In this document: in pieces, positions 17,245 to 25,700 of the stretch | Position numbering within the stretch: position 1 is the stretch's first letter | Layout: each line of letters begins with the position of its first letter | The notes under the pieces: model-generated | What the model saw: the letters and a program-made list of their open reading frames with translations, nothing else | The model's database searches: none | What the model was told of the DNA's origin: nothing | Made by a program: the position numbers and the translations under genes | NCBI GenBank assembly: GCA_940746715.1 | Contig: CALNWN010000005.1 | Span: 186,001 to 250,000, forward strand | From: an uncultured Paraburkholderia sp. | Lineage (GTDB): Bacteria; Pseudomonadota; Gammaproteobacteria; Burkholderiales; Burkholderiaceae | Length of the DNA stretch: 64,000 bases | Direction of reading: 5' to 3'

Positions 17245-18105
17245 ATGGACATTTTTGGCATTCCGCTTCCCGCGATGCTGAGCCAGTTGCTGCTCGGACT
17301 CGTGAACGGCTCGTTCTACGCAATTCTGAGTCTGGGACTTGCGGTGATCTTCGGCTTGCTGAACGTGATCAACTTCGCGCACGGCGCGTTGTTCATGCTC
17401 GGCGCGATGCTCGCGTGGATGGGCTTCTCGTACTTCGGCGTGCCGTACTGGCCGATGCTGATCATTGCGCCGCTCGTCGTCAGTCTGTTCGGAGTCCTGA
17501 TTGAACGCTCGATGCTGCGGCTCTACAAGCTCGATCATCTGTACGGACTGCTGCTCACGTTCGGGCTCACGCTCGTCGTCGAGGGCGTATTCCACTCGAT
17601 CTACGGCTCGTCCGGGCAGCCGTATGACGTGCCGTCGGCACTGTCGGGTGCGACCAACCTCGGCTTCATGTTTCTGCCGAACTATCGCGCGTGGGTCGTG
17701 GTGGCTTCGCTCATTGTGTGCTTCGCGACGTGGTTCGTCATCGAAAAGACGCGGCTCGGCGCCTATCTGCGCGCGGGCACGGAAAACCCGAAGCTCGTCG
17801 AGGCGTTCGGCATCAACGTGCCGCTGATGATCACGCTCACCTACGGTTTCGGCGTCGCGCTCGCTGCACCCGTGATCCAGGTTTCGCCGCTGATGGGCCA
17901 GCCGATGATCATCACCGTGTTCGCCGTGGTCGTGATCGGCGGGATGGGGTCGATCATGGGCTCGATTCTGACCGGCTTGATGCTCGGCGTGATCGAAGGA
18001 CTGACGCGCGTGTTCTATCCGGAAGCGTCGGCGACCGTCGTGTTCGTCATCATGGCGCTCGTGTTGCTGGTGCGCCCGGCGGGTCTCTTCGGCAAGGAAA
18101 AATGA
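17245..18105 (+). CDS. livH: LivH-type ABC permease
   Basis: 286 aa from the ATG at 17245 (GAAGG 5 nt upstream; a GTG at 17233 is an alternative). Eight or so membrane segments; family motifs GLVNGSFYAILSLGLAVIFG, NVINFAHGALFMLGAM, LLLTFGLTLVVEG, and the cytoplasmic-loop motif VVVIGGMGSIMGSILTGLMLG that contacts the ATPase. The segment FGVALAAPVIQVSP looks ~6 residues shorter than usual (ALAGVLA-like repeat expected), possibly a small in-frame deletion. Forms the inner-membrane channel with LivM. No frameshift. Confidence 0.82.
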   Translation: MDIFGIPLPAMLSQLLLGLVNGSFYAILSLGLAVIFGLLNVINFAHGALFMLGAMLAWMGFSYFGVPYWPMLIIAPLVVSLFGVLIERSMLRLYKLDHLYGLLLTFGLTLVVEGVFHSIYGSSGQPYDVPSALSGATNLGFMFLPNYRAWVVVASLIVCFATWFVIEKTRLGAYLRAGTENPKLVEAFGINVPLMITLTYGFGVALAAPVIQVSPLMGQPMIITVFAVVVIGGMGSIMGSILTGLMLGVIEGLTRVFYPEASATVVFVIMALVLLVRPAGLFGKEK

Positions 18106-19006
18106 TGCAGAGAAAGTGCTCTACGGTCTGCTGCTCGTGCTCCTCGCGGTGCCCGTGCTTGGCATCTATCCGCTCTTCGTGATGAAGGTGATGTGTTTCG
18201 CGCTCTTCGCCGCCTTCAACCTGTTGATCGGCTACACGGGGCTGCTGTCGTTCGGGCATGCCATGTTTCTCGCGTCGGCGGGCTATATCACCGGTTACGC
18301 GATGCAGACGCTCGGCTTTTCGCCGGAACTGGGTGTGCTCGCTGGCACGGCTTGCGCGACGCTGCTGGGCCTTGTCGTCGGCATCTTCGCGATTTGCCGC
18401 CAGGGCATCTACTTCGCGATGGTGACGCTCGCGCTCGCGCAAATGGTCTACTTCGTGTTCCTGCAGGCGCCCTTCACGCATGGCGAAGATGGCCTGCAAG
18501 GCGTGCCGCGCGGCAAGCTCTCCGGCCTGCTGGATTTGACGTCCGATGTCGCGCTGTATTTCGTCGTGCTGGCGATCATGGTGCTCGCGTTCCTGCTGAT
18601 CGTGCATTCGCCGTTCGGTCAGGTGCTGGTGGCGATCAAGGAGAACGAGCCGCGCGCCGTGTCGCTCGGTTACGATACCGACCGCTTCAAGCTGCTCGCC
18701 TTCATCCTGTCGGCGGGGCTCGCGGGCTCGCTTAAGGTGGTGGTGCAGGGCTTCGAGACCCTGAGCGACGCCTACTGGACCATGTCAGGCCTCGTCGTGC
18801 TGATGACGCTCGTCGGCGGAATGGGCACGTTGTTCGGGCCGCTGCTCGGTGCCGCGTTGATCGTGGCGCTCGAGGATCGCCTCGGCGACATCGGGGGCGC
18901 GCTGGCTTCCACGACAGGCGTGGAATGGTTCCGCTCATTGGGCGAATCGGTCACCATCGTGACGGGCATCATCTTTATCGCGTGCGTGCGGCCGCTGCGT
19001 GCGTGA
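18103..19006 (+). pseudogene. livM: LivM-type ABC permease, damaged at both ends
   Basis: The start ATGATGCAGAGAAAG at 18103 is out of frame with the body, which opens at a GTG at 18116 (VLYGLLLVLLAVPVLGIYPL). The body has the LivM pattern: FNLLIGYTGLLSFGHAMFL, GIYFAMVTLALAQMVYF, VLMTLVGGMGTLFGPLLGA. The usual C-terminal RRGIVGE motif is absent: IIFIACV goes straight to RPLRA, suggesting a deletion. AGLAGSLKVVV also looks shortened. The GTG could give a nearly full-length product, so it may be only partly inactivated; without ATPases it should not transport. Confidence 0.65.
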
Positions 19007-19518
19007 GGCAAAGTCGAGCGGAAATGCTTCGGCATCCGATTGAATTTTCGCTGCTAAGCAGCATGGGCTGCAAGGCGCACTTAGGCCCTTATTTGTGTAT
19101 GGTGCCGCAATGCAGGCTCAGTGCGCCCCAATTCAGTGCCGCAGTGCACCACTAGGGTAATTGCTAGTTGTGGCATGCCGGGTGCTCATTTAATCTTCAT
19201 GCAGTTCTGATGCACCCCGAATTTGCAGGTGGAGAACGAGGAGACATGAGGCACTAAGTGCCCACACGAAAGCGCTGTTGGATTGATATCCAACAGCGCT
19301 TTTTATTTGTCGCTTTCCATTTGCATCATTCAAATCTTTTGCTAACGCGGTGACGGTTTCTATATCGCCGGTAATTAGCCCTTTTCCCTCGTTGCACCCC
19401 TTCAAAACGCTTGCGGCGTGCGGCTTCCGTCCGCTACACTCCTTATTCATCGACCGCTGGGTCGGGATTTAATTCACGAATTTAATCTGAATTGTTTTAC
19501 GGGGCGTAGAGGAGCGGG
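19007..19518. other. 512-bp intergenic region with an isolated terminator
   Basis: No credible gene. GGAGAACGAGGAGACATG at about 19231-19248 looks like a ribosome site and start, but only three codons precede a TAA. A terminator follows at 19269. This could be the shell of a deleted gene (speculative). AGAGGAG at 19508-19514 is the ribosome site of the next gene. Confidence 0.45.
19269..19310 (+). terminator. Strong intrinsic terminator
   Basis: Perfect 15-bp stem AAAGCGCTGTTGGAT/ATCCAACAGCGCTTT with a TGAT loop, followed by TTATTTG. Confidence 0.88.
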
Positions 19519-20683
19519 ATGAAGTCGGCATTGCGTTGGATCAGCGCGGCATTGGTTGCCGCCGGAGTTTCGGCTGCATGGAGCACGCATGCATTCGCAG
19601 ATGTGAAAATCTGCGTCACTGTCTCGGCAACCGGTCCGGCCGCATCGCTCGGCATTCCGGAAAAGAGCACCATCGCGCTATTGCCGAAGGAGGTGGCCGG
19701 CCAGAAGGTCGATTACATCGTGCTCGACGACGCGACAGACTCCACCCAGGCCGTCAGGAACGCCCGCAAGCTGACGAGCGAAGACCACGTCGACGCGCTG
19801 ATTGGGTCGACCGTCGTGCCGAATTCTCTTGCCTTGATGGACGTTGCCGTGGAAAACACCACGCCGGTCATCTCGCTTGCCGCAGCTGCCAGCATTGTGG
19901 AGCCCATGGACGCGAAGCGCGCGTGGGTCTTCAAGACGCCGCAAACGACATTCTGATGGCCACGGCCATCGCGCAGCACATGTCCATCACGGCGTGAAGA
20001 CGGTCGCGTTTATCGGCTTCTCGGACGGCTATGGCGAAAGCTGGTTCAAGGAATTCAGCAAGGCCGCCGACCTCGCGAAGATCAAGGTGGTGGCAAACGA
20101 GCGTTTTGCGCGTAACGACGCGTCGGTTACCGGCCAGGTGCTGAAGATCATGTCGCAGAATCCGGATTCGGTGTTGATCGCCGGCGCAGGCATGCCCGCC
20201 GCGTTGCCGCAGAAAACGCTCAAGGAGCGCGGCTACAAGGGCAAGTACTATCAGACGCACGGCGTCGCGAATAACGACTTCCTGCGCGTGTGCGGCAAGG
20301 ACTGCGAGGGCACGTATCTGCCGGCGGGTCCGTTACTCGTCGCCGAGCAGTTGCCCGATTCGAATCCGGTGAAAAAGAGCGCGCTCGCCTACAAGCGCGC
20401 TTACGAAGCCGCGTATGGCGCGGGCTCGGTGTCGACATTCGGCGGCCACGCATGGGACGCGGGCTTGCTGCTGCAACGTGCGATTCCTGTCTCGCTGAAG
20501 AAGGGGCAGCCCGGCACGCCGGCCTTCCGCGAGGCGCTGCGCGCGGCGCTCGAAGCCACGAAAGACCTGCCCGCGTTGCACGGCATCTTCAACATGAGCG
20601 CGAACGACCACGCCGGCCTCGACCAGCGGGCGCGCGTGATGGTGCAGATTGTCGGCGGCAAGTGGAAGTTGTCCGGCGACTGA
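19519..20683 (+). pseudogene. ABC transporter substrate-binding protein, copy 1, two frameshifts
   Basis: Signal peptide and N-terminal domain (MKSALRWISAALVAAGVSAA..DVKICVTVSATGPAASLGIP) are in frame from 19519 to about 19940. CCGCAAACGAC lacks one A of the run seen in the intact paralogue (CCGCAAAACGAC at 21462-21473). ILMATAIAQHM is then in a second frame, and HHGVKTVAFIGFSDGYGE onward in a third after ATGTCCATCACGG near 19988. The rest runs clean to 20683. It is a close tandem paralogue of the gene at 21050. A branched-chain/amide-type binding protein by fold; ligand unknown. Confidence 0.85.
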
Positions 20684-20708
20684 GCGAAGGCGAAGCGATA
20701 GGTGACTC

Positions 20709-20749
20709 AATACAAAAAGACGCGTGCAGTTGACGCGTCTTTTTGTATT
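20709..20749. terminator. Bidirectional intrinsic terminator
   Basis: Perfect 17-bp stem AATACAAAAAGACGCGT / ACGCGTCTTTTTGTATT with loop GCAGTTG; a T run on both strands. Confidence 0.9.
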
Positions 20750-20815
20750 GCGCGCCTAGCGGCGAAAGTGTGGTTGTACGGCTTCAGGAGAAACCCGCAT
20801 TTGGGTTGCAGTCTA

Positions 20816-20845
20816 TTGACCGTCGGCGCGGCACGACGCAATACT
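20816..20845 (+). promoter_or_regulatory. Possible sigma-70 promoter for the 21050 gene
   Basis: TTGACC (20816-20821), 18-bp spacer, AATACT (20840-20845). Immediately downstream is a short ACTAA-CATA-TTAGT inverted repeat. The -10 match is only moderate, and the start codon is 205 bp away. Confidence 0.35.
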
Positions 20846-21049
20846 ACTAACATATTAGTTTTTTACGCGCGCCAGTTTAAAAAGGCATCGCAGGAATTGC
20901 AGCAGTAGGGAGCAACGTACAAGCGGCGAAGGCGCGCGCGTCGAGCAGGGAAAACCATGCTTGGCACGCCCGGACCCTATAACTAGATTCAGACACCCGA
21001 CCAACGAGTCGGATTACAGATACGCACTTCGAAGCGTTGGAGACTTGCA

Positions 21050-22210
21050 ATGACAAAGACAAAGCAATGGGTACGGACGGGCATCGCGATGGCATTGATG
21101 TGCGGTGCGGGCGCCGCATTCGCTCAGGTGAAGATCGGCGTGACGCTGTCCACCACGGGGCCCGCTGCATCGCTCGGGATTCCTGAAAAGAACACGATTG
21201 CGTTGCTGCCAAAGGAGATTGGCGGCAAGACGGTGCAGTACATCATCCTCGATGACGCGTCGGATACGGGCAAGGCCGTGCAGAACACGCGCAAGCTCAT
21301 CGACGAAGACCATGTCGACGCGATTATCGGCTCGACTGTGACGCCCAACTCGCTCGCCATGCTCGATCTTGCGTCGGAAGGCAAGACGCCGGTCATTTCG
21401 CTCGCTGCCTCGGCCGCGATCATTTCGCCGATGGACGCGAAGCGCGCCTGGGCCTTCAAACCGCCGCAAAACGACAGCCTGATGGCCGACGCCATTGCCG
21501 ACTACATGGAGCATCACGGCGTGAAGACCGTCGGCTTCATCGGTTTCGCGGACGCTTACGGCGATAGCTGGAACAACGTGTTCACTGCCGCGGCCGCTGC
21601 GCACAAGCTGAAGATCGTGTCGAACGAGCGATTCAATCGCACGGACGCTTCGGTGACGGGGCAGGTGTTGAAGACGATGGGCGCGAATCCCGACGCGGTT
21701 CTGATCGCCGGCTCGGGCACGCCGTCCGCGCTGCCGGCCAAGACGCTCAAGGAGCGCGGCTACAAGGGCAAGATCTATCAGACGCACGGCGTCGCCAACA
21801 ACGACTTCCTGCGTGTGTGCGGCAAGGACTGCGAAGGCGAGATCCTGCCCGCCGGCCCGATTCTCGTCGCCGATCAATTGCCGGATTCGAATCCGGTGAA
21901 GAAGTCGTCGCTGGCTTATAAGGCGGCCTACGAGAAAGCCTATGGCGCGGGTTCCGTGGCGACCTTCGGCGGCCACGCATGGGACGCCGGCCAGATGCTG
22001 CAGCGTGCGATTCCGGAGGCACTCAAGACCGCTCAGCCGGGCACCGAGGCATTCCGCGTGGCACTGCGCGGCGCGCTGGAAAACATCAAGGAGCTGCCGG
22101 TCTCGCACGGCATCATGAACACGACCACGACCGACCATAACGGCCTCGACAAGCGCGCACGCGTGATCGTGGAGATCGTCGACGGCCAGTGGAAGCTGCA
22201 GAACGACTAA
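21050..22210 (+). CDS. ABC transporter substrate-binding protein, copy 2 (intact)
   Basis: 386 aa; signal peptide MTKTKQWVRTGIAMALMCGA ending AAFA|Q. Peripla_BP_6 fold: VKIGVTLSTTGPAASLGIPE, VDAIIGSTVTPNSLAMLD, TVGFIGFADAYGDSWNN, GYKGKIYQTHGVANNDFLRV. Full-length and undisturbed, in contrast to its upstream paralogue. The following permease and ATPase genes of the same cluster are all broken, so this binding protein is probably without a partner unless one is encoded elsewhere. Ligand unknown. Confidence 0.87.
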   Translation: MTKTKQWVRTGIAMALMCGAGAAFAQVKIGVTLSTTGPAASLGIPEKNTIALLPKEIGGKTVQYIILDDASDTGKAVQNTRKLIDEDHVDAIIGSTVTPNSLAMLDLASEGKTPVISLAASAAIISPMDAKRAWAFKPPQNDSLMADAIADYMEHHGVKTVGFIGFADAYGDSWNNVFTAAAAAHKLKIVSNERFNRTDASVTGQVLKTMGANPDAVLIAGSGTPSALPAKTLKERGYKGKIYQTHGVANNDFLRVCGKDCEGEILPAGPILVADQLPDSNPVKKSSLAYKAAYEKAYGAGSVATFGGHAWDAGQMLQRAIPEALKTAQPGTEAFRVALRGALENIKELPVSHGIMNTTTTDHNGLDKRARVIVEIVDGQWKLQND

Positions 22211-22406
22211 TACAAAGCGGTACGCGCCTCTCGTGAAGTGCGGCACATGACGCCGCACTGCCATTCTGTTCGCGGACAATGGCACCGACCGCCGCGCCGT
22301 GCTCCGGCGCGGCGGTCGTCCAGGCATTGCAGTTGGATGGACGGCGGCAGGTTGCGCCGCCATGACTGTTTCCAGTTTCGATTTTGACGCTTCAGGACGA
22401 GGAAGT

Positions 22407-23354
22407 ATGGATCTATCAATTATCAATTGCGGCGATCCTCGCGCAGGACGGCATCACCACGGGCGCGATCTACGCGTTGCTCGCGCTGGTGCTGGTGTTT
22501 TCCGTCACGCGGGTGATCTTCATCCCGCAGGGCGAGTTTGTCTCGTATGGCGCGCTCACGCTCGCCGCGTTGCAAACCCAAAAATTTCCAGCCACGTGCT
22601 GGCTGCTGATGGCGATGGGCGCGGCGTGCTTCGTCGTCGAAGTTGCGGGGCTCGCGCGGCACGCCGAGCGGCGCCGGCATGCGGCCCGGACCCTGGCCGT
22701 GCTGGCCGGCAAGTATCTGCTGTTTCCGGTTGCTGTGTATGCGCTGACGAAGGGCGTTTTCCTGCAGCCTTTGCCGATGATCGCGCAGATCGCCCTGACG
22801 CTGTTGATCGTGATTCCGATGGGTCCGTTCGTCTACCGGCTCGCGTATGAGCCGATTGCGGAGGCGACTTTCAACCTGGGCAGTCTGTCGATCTCGGGGC
22901 AAAGCCTCTGGGTGGTCGGCACGGCGGTTGTGCTGATCGGCGCGCTGTATCTGTACTTCGACCGCTCGATTTCGGGCAAGGCGTTGCGCGCGACGTCGGT
23001 GAACCGGCTGGGGGCGCGGCTCGTCGGTATCGGCACGACGCAGGCGGGGCGCCTTGCCTTCACGCTCGCGGCGGGGCTTGGCGCGCTGTGCGGCATCCTC
23101 GTGGCCCCCCGCTGACCACCATCTACTACGACTCGGGGTTCCTGATCGGTCTGAAGGGCTTCGTGGGGGCGATTATCGGCGGGCTCGTCAGTTATCCGTT
23201 GGCGGCCGCCGGTTCGATTCTGGTCGGCCTGCTGGAGTCGTATTCGTCGTTCTGGGCGAGCGCCTACAAGGAAGTGATCGTGTTCACGCTGATTATCCCG
23301 GTGCTGCTCTGGCGCAGTCTTGCCAGCCCGCACGCCGAAGAGGAAGAGGAGTGA
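22407..23354 (+). pseudogene. LivH-type permease, 7-bp duplication plus C-run insertion
   Basis: The natural start ATG at 22407 gives MDLSI, then a perfect 7-bp duplication (TATCAAT x2, 22414-22427) shifts the frame. The body AAILAQDGITTGAIYALLAL and VFSVTRVIFIPQGEFVSYG reads to about 23112. There six C residues (23105-23110) replace the four needed for GILVAPLTTIYYDSGFL, giving VAPR-stop. The last 80 residues (FVGAIIGGLVSYPLAAAGS) are in a third frame to 23354. It is a longer LivH variant, with about 315 residues expected. Confidence 0.85.
22414..22427. repeat. Perfect 7-bp tandem duplication at the livH start
   Basis: TATCAAT at 22414-22420 and 22421-22427. One copy gives MDLSIAAILAQDG in frame. 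Confidence 0.85.
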
Positions 23355-23358
23355 CGCG

Positions 23359-24773
23359 ATGAAACGGATCATGAAAAACAGGTTCTTCTGGTTGTTCCTC
23401 GTGGTGCTGTTCGCGCTGCCGGTGTTGCCGCAGCCGATTCACGTGCCCGAGTACTGGGTGACGCTGCTCAACTACATCGGGCTGTATTCGATCGTTGCAA
23501 TCGGACTTGTGCTGCTGACGGGTATCGGCGGCATGACCAGCTTCGGGCAGGCGGCGTTTGTCGGCATCGGCGCTTATGCGACGGCGTACCTCACCACGCG
23601 GTTTGGGGTCTCACCGTGGCTCGCGCTGATCCTCGGCCTTGTGACGATGCGCCTGTCCGGCCACTTTTTGCCGCTTGGCACGATAGCGTGGGGGCTCTCG
23701 CTGTTCTATCTGTTTGGCAATCTGGAAATGCTCGGCAAGTACGACGGCATCAACGGTATTCCGGTGCTGAACGTGTTCGGCATCGACCTGGAGTCGGGGC
23801 GCCATATTTATTACCTGATCTGGCTCGTGGTGTTGGGCGCGGTCGTGTCTGTTCAGAATCTGCTTAACAGCCGGCCGGGGCGAGCGATTCGCGCGCTGCG
23901 CGGCGGCGGCATGATGGCCGGAAGCGATGGGCGTCAACACGGCGTGGATGCGTATCGTGATCTTCGTGTACGCGGCCGTGCTGGCTTCGGTGTCAGGCTT
24001 TCTGTACACGCATCTGCAACGGGCGGTGAATCCAACGCCGTTCGGCCTCAATCATGGCATTGAGTTCCTGTTCATGGCCGTGGTGGGTGGTGTGTCGCAC
24101 GTCTGGGGCGCCGTGCTGGGGGCGGCAATTCTCACGGTGTTGCAGGACTATCTGCAAACGCTGCTGCCGAAGTTGCTGGGCGAGAACGGTAACTTCGAGG
24201 TGATCGTTTTCGGCATTCTCATGGTGCTGTTGTTGCAATACGCGCGACAGGGCGTCTGGCCGTTCGTCGCACGTTTCTTTCCGCGTGGCCCGCGCGCGCA
24301 TCTGCCGGACCACGCGGATGCGTTGCCGCATCGCACCAAGCCGACAGCCGGCGAAAATCTGCTGACGGTGAACAAGGCGCGCAAGCAGTTCGGCGGTCTG
24401 GTCGCGGTCAACGACGTCAGCTTCGAAGTGACTTGAACAGCATATGTACGACGAAGCCGGCAGCCTTGCGCTCGGCCAGCAGCGGATCCTCGAAATCGCG
24501 CGTGCGCTGTGCTGCGATCCCACTTTGCTGCTGCTCGACGAACCTGCGGCCGGCCTGCGATATCAGGAAAAGCTGCAGCTGGCCGACCTGTTGCGCCGGC
24601 TGAAGGCAGAAGGGATGAGCGTGCTGCTAGTCGAGCACGACATGGACTTTGTGATGAATCTGACCGACCGGCTCGTGGTCATGGAATTCGGCACACGTAT
24701 CGCAGAAGGCTTGCCGCAGGAAGTGCAGCAGGATTCGGCGGTGCTCGAGGCGTACCTCGGCGGGGTGGAGTAA
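23359..24773 (+). pseudogene. LivM-LivG fusion (permease + ATPase), frameshift and Walker A deletion
   Basis: ATG at 23359. Permease part: YIGLYSIVAIGLVLLTGIGG, MTSFGQAAFVGIGAYATAYL, FLPLGTIAWGLSLFYLFGN. One extra G in ATGGCCGGAAGCG (near 23928) breaks the frame before MGVNTAWMRIVIFVYAAVLA. The permease continues into an ATPase start (LLTVNKARKQFGGLVAVNDV, SFEV), so the two domains were naturally fused. At about 24433 SFEV stops; the ATPase resumes in another frame at [20 protein letters not shown] with Walker B LLLLDEP and the H-loop. About 110 residues containing Walker A are deleted. It ends GVE with TAA at 24771-24773. Confidence 0.82.
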
Positions 24774-25537
24774 TGGAGAAGACCATGAATGCAACAGGAC
24801 CGATTCTCGACGTGAATGCGCTTTCCGTGCGCTACGGCAAGGTCGAGGCCCTCCATAACGCGGCAATCAAAGTACGGGCTGGGCAGATTGTGTCGGTTAT
24901 CGGCCCGAACGGCGCGGGCAAATCCACGCTGCTCAACGCGATCATGGGTGCGTTGCCGCCCACCGGACACGCGAAGGGCGCGGTCGTCTATCAGGGCGAG
25001 GATGTGAGCGCGGTGGCGGTCGAAAAGCGCGTCTCCCGCGGTATGTGCCTCGTGCCCGAGAAGCGCGAGCTGTTCGCGTCGATGACCGTCGAAGACAATC
25101 TGGTCTTGGCGCGTACCGACGCAAGCGCGTGGGTGAGCGCAATTTTCTGGATCAGATGGAGCCCGTGTTCGAGCTTTTTCCGCGTCTGAAGGAGCGCCGC
25201 AAGCAGGCGGCGGGCACCTTGTCCGGTGGCGAACGGCAGATGCTTGCTGTCGGACGCGCACTAATGGGCAAGCCCGACCTGTTGATGCTGGACGAGCCGA
25301 GCTTGGGCTTTGCTCCGCTGATCGCGAAGGAGATCTTTCACATCATCAGCACGCTGCGTCAAACGGAAGTGGCCACCCTGCTGATCGAGCAGAACGCTCG
25401 AGCCGCTTTGCAGATTTCGGACTACGGCTACGTGCTGGAAACAGGGGAGCTGGCGCTGGAAGGTGAGGCGGCGGATCTGGCGCAGAATCCTCGGGTGATC
25501 GAAACGTATCTCGGGTTGGCGAAAAAAAGCGGCCTGA
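24773..25537 (+). pseudogene. livF: LivF-type ABC ATPase, one or two frameshifts
   Basis: ATG at 24773 overlaps the preceding stop by one base (TAATG). Walker A IGPNGAGKSTLLNAIMG is normal. At about 25113 TTGGCGCG lacks one G, so VEDNLVL goes out of frame before GAYRRKRVGERNFLDQMEP. The second part has signature LSGGERQMLAVGRAL, Walker B LLMLDEPSLGFAP and the H-loop. At the 3' end a run of seven A (25522-25528) precedes a reading frame that continues past TGA 25535-25537 into the parS hairpin up to 25644. One base fewer would stop at AKKAA. Confidence 0.82.
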
Positions 25538-25560
25538 AACTGATCTGGGTGGCAGCTCGA

Positions 25561-25597
25561 AGCGGCGTGTTTCACGTGAAACACGCCGCTTTTTTGT
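25561..25597 (+). terminator. parS: Intrinsic terminator whose stem contains a parS site
   Basis: Bases 25561-25590 form a perfect 30-bp palindrome centred on the exact 14-bp parS GTTTCACGTGAAAC (25569-25582), flanked by AGCGGCGT and its complement. A TTTTTTG tract follows. The same DNA can therefore act as the ParB binding site and, as RNA, as a Rho-independent terminator for the liv genes. parS identity rests on the known ParB consensus and on parA/parB 3 kb downstream. Confidence 0.9.
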
Positions 25598-25700
25598 TCA
25601 TAGGCCATTCGGCCGAATTCGTGCCAAAACCGAACCCGTTATAATTCGCCCATACATTTTCCTTTGAAGGCTCACGCGACGATCTGGCGTGAGATCCGCG

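Noticed and set aside
22423..22902. Minus-strand Arg/Gln-rich frames over the liv genes
   Set aside because: Mirror of hydrophobic permease codons; no independent signal.
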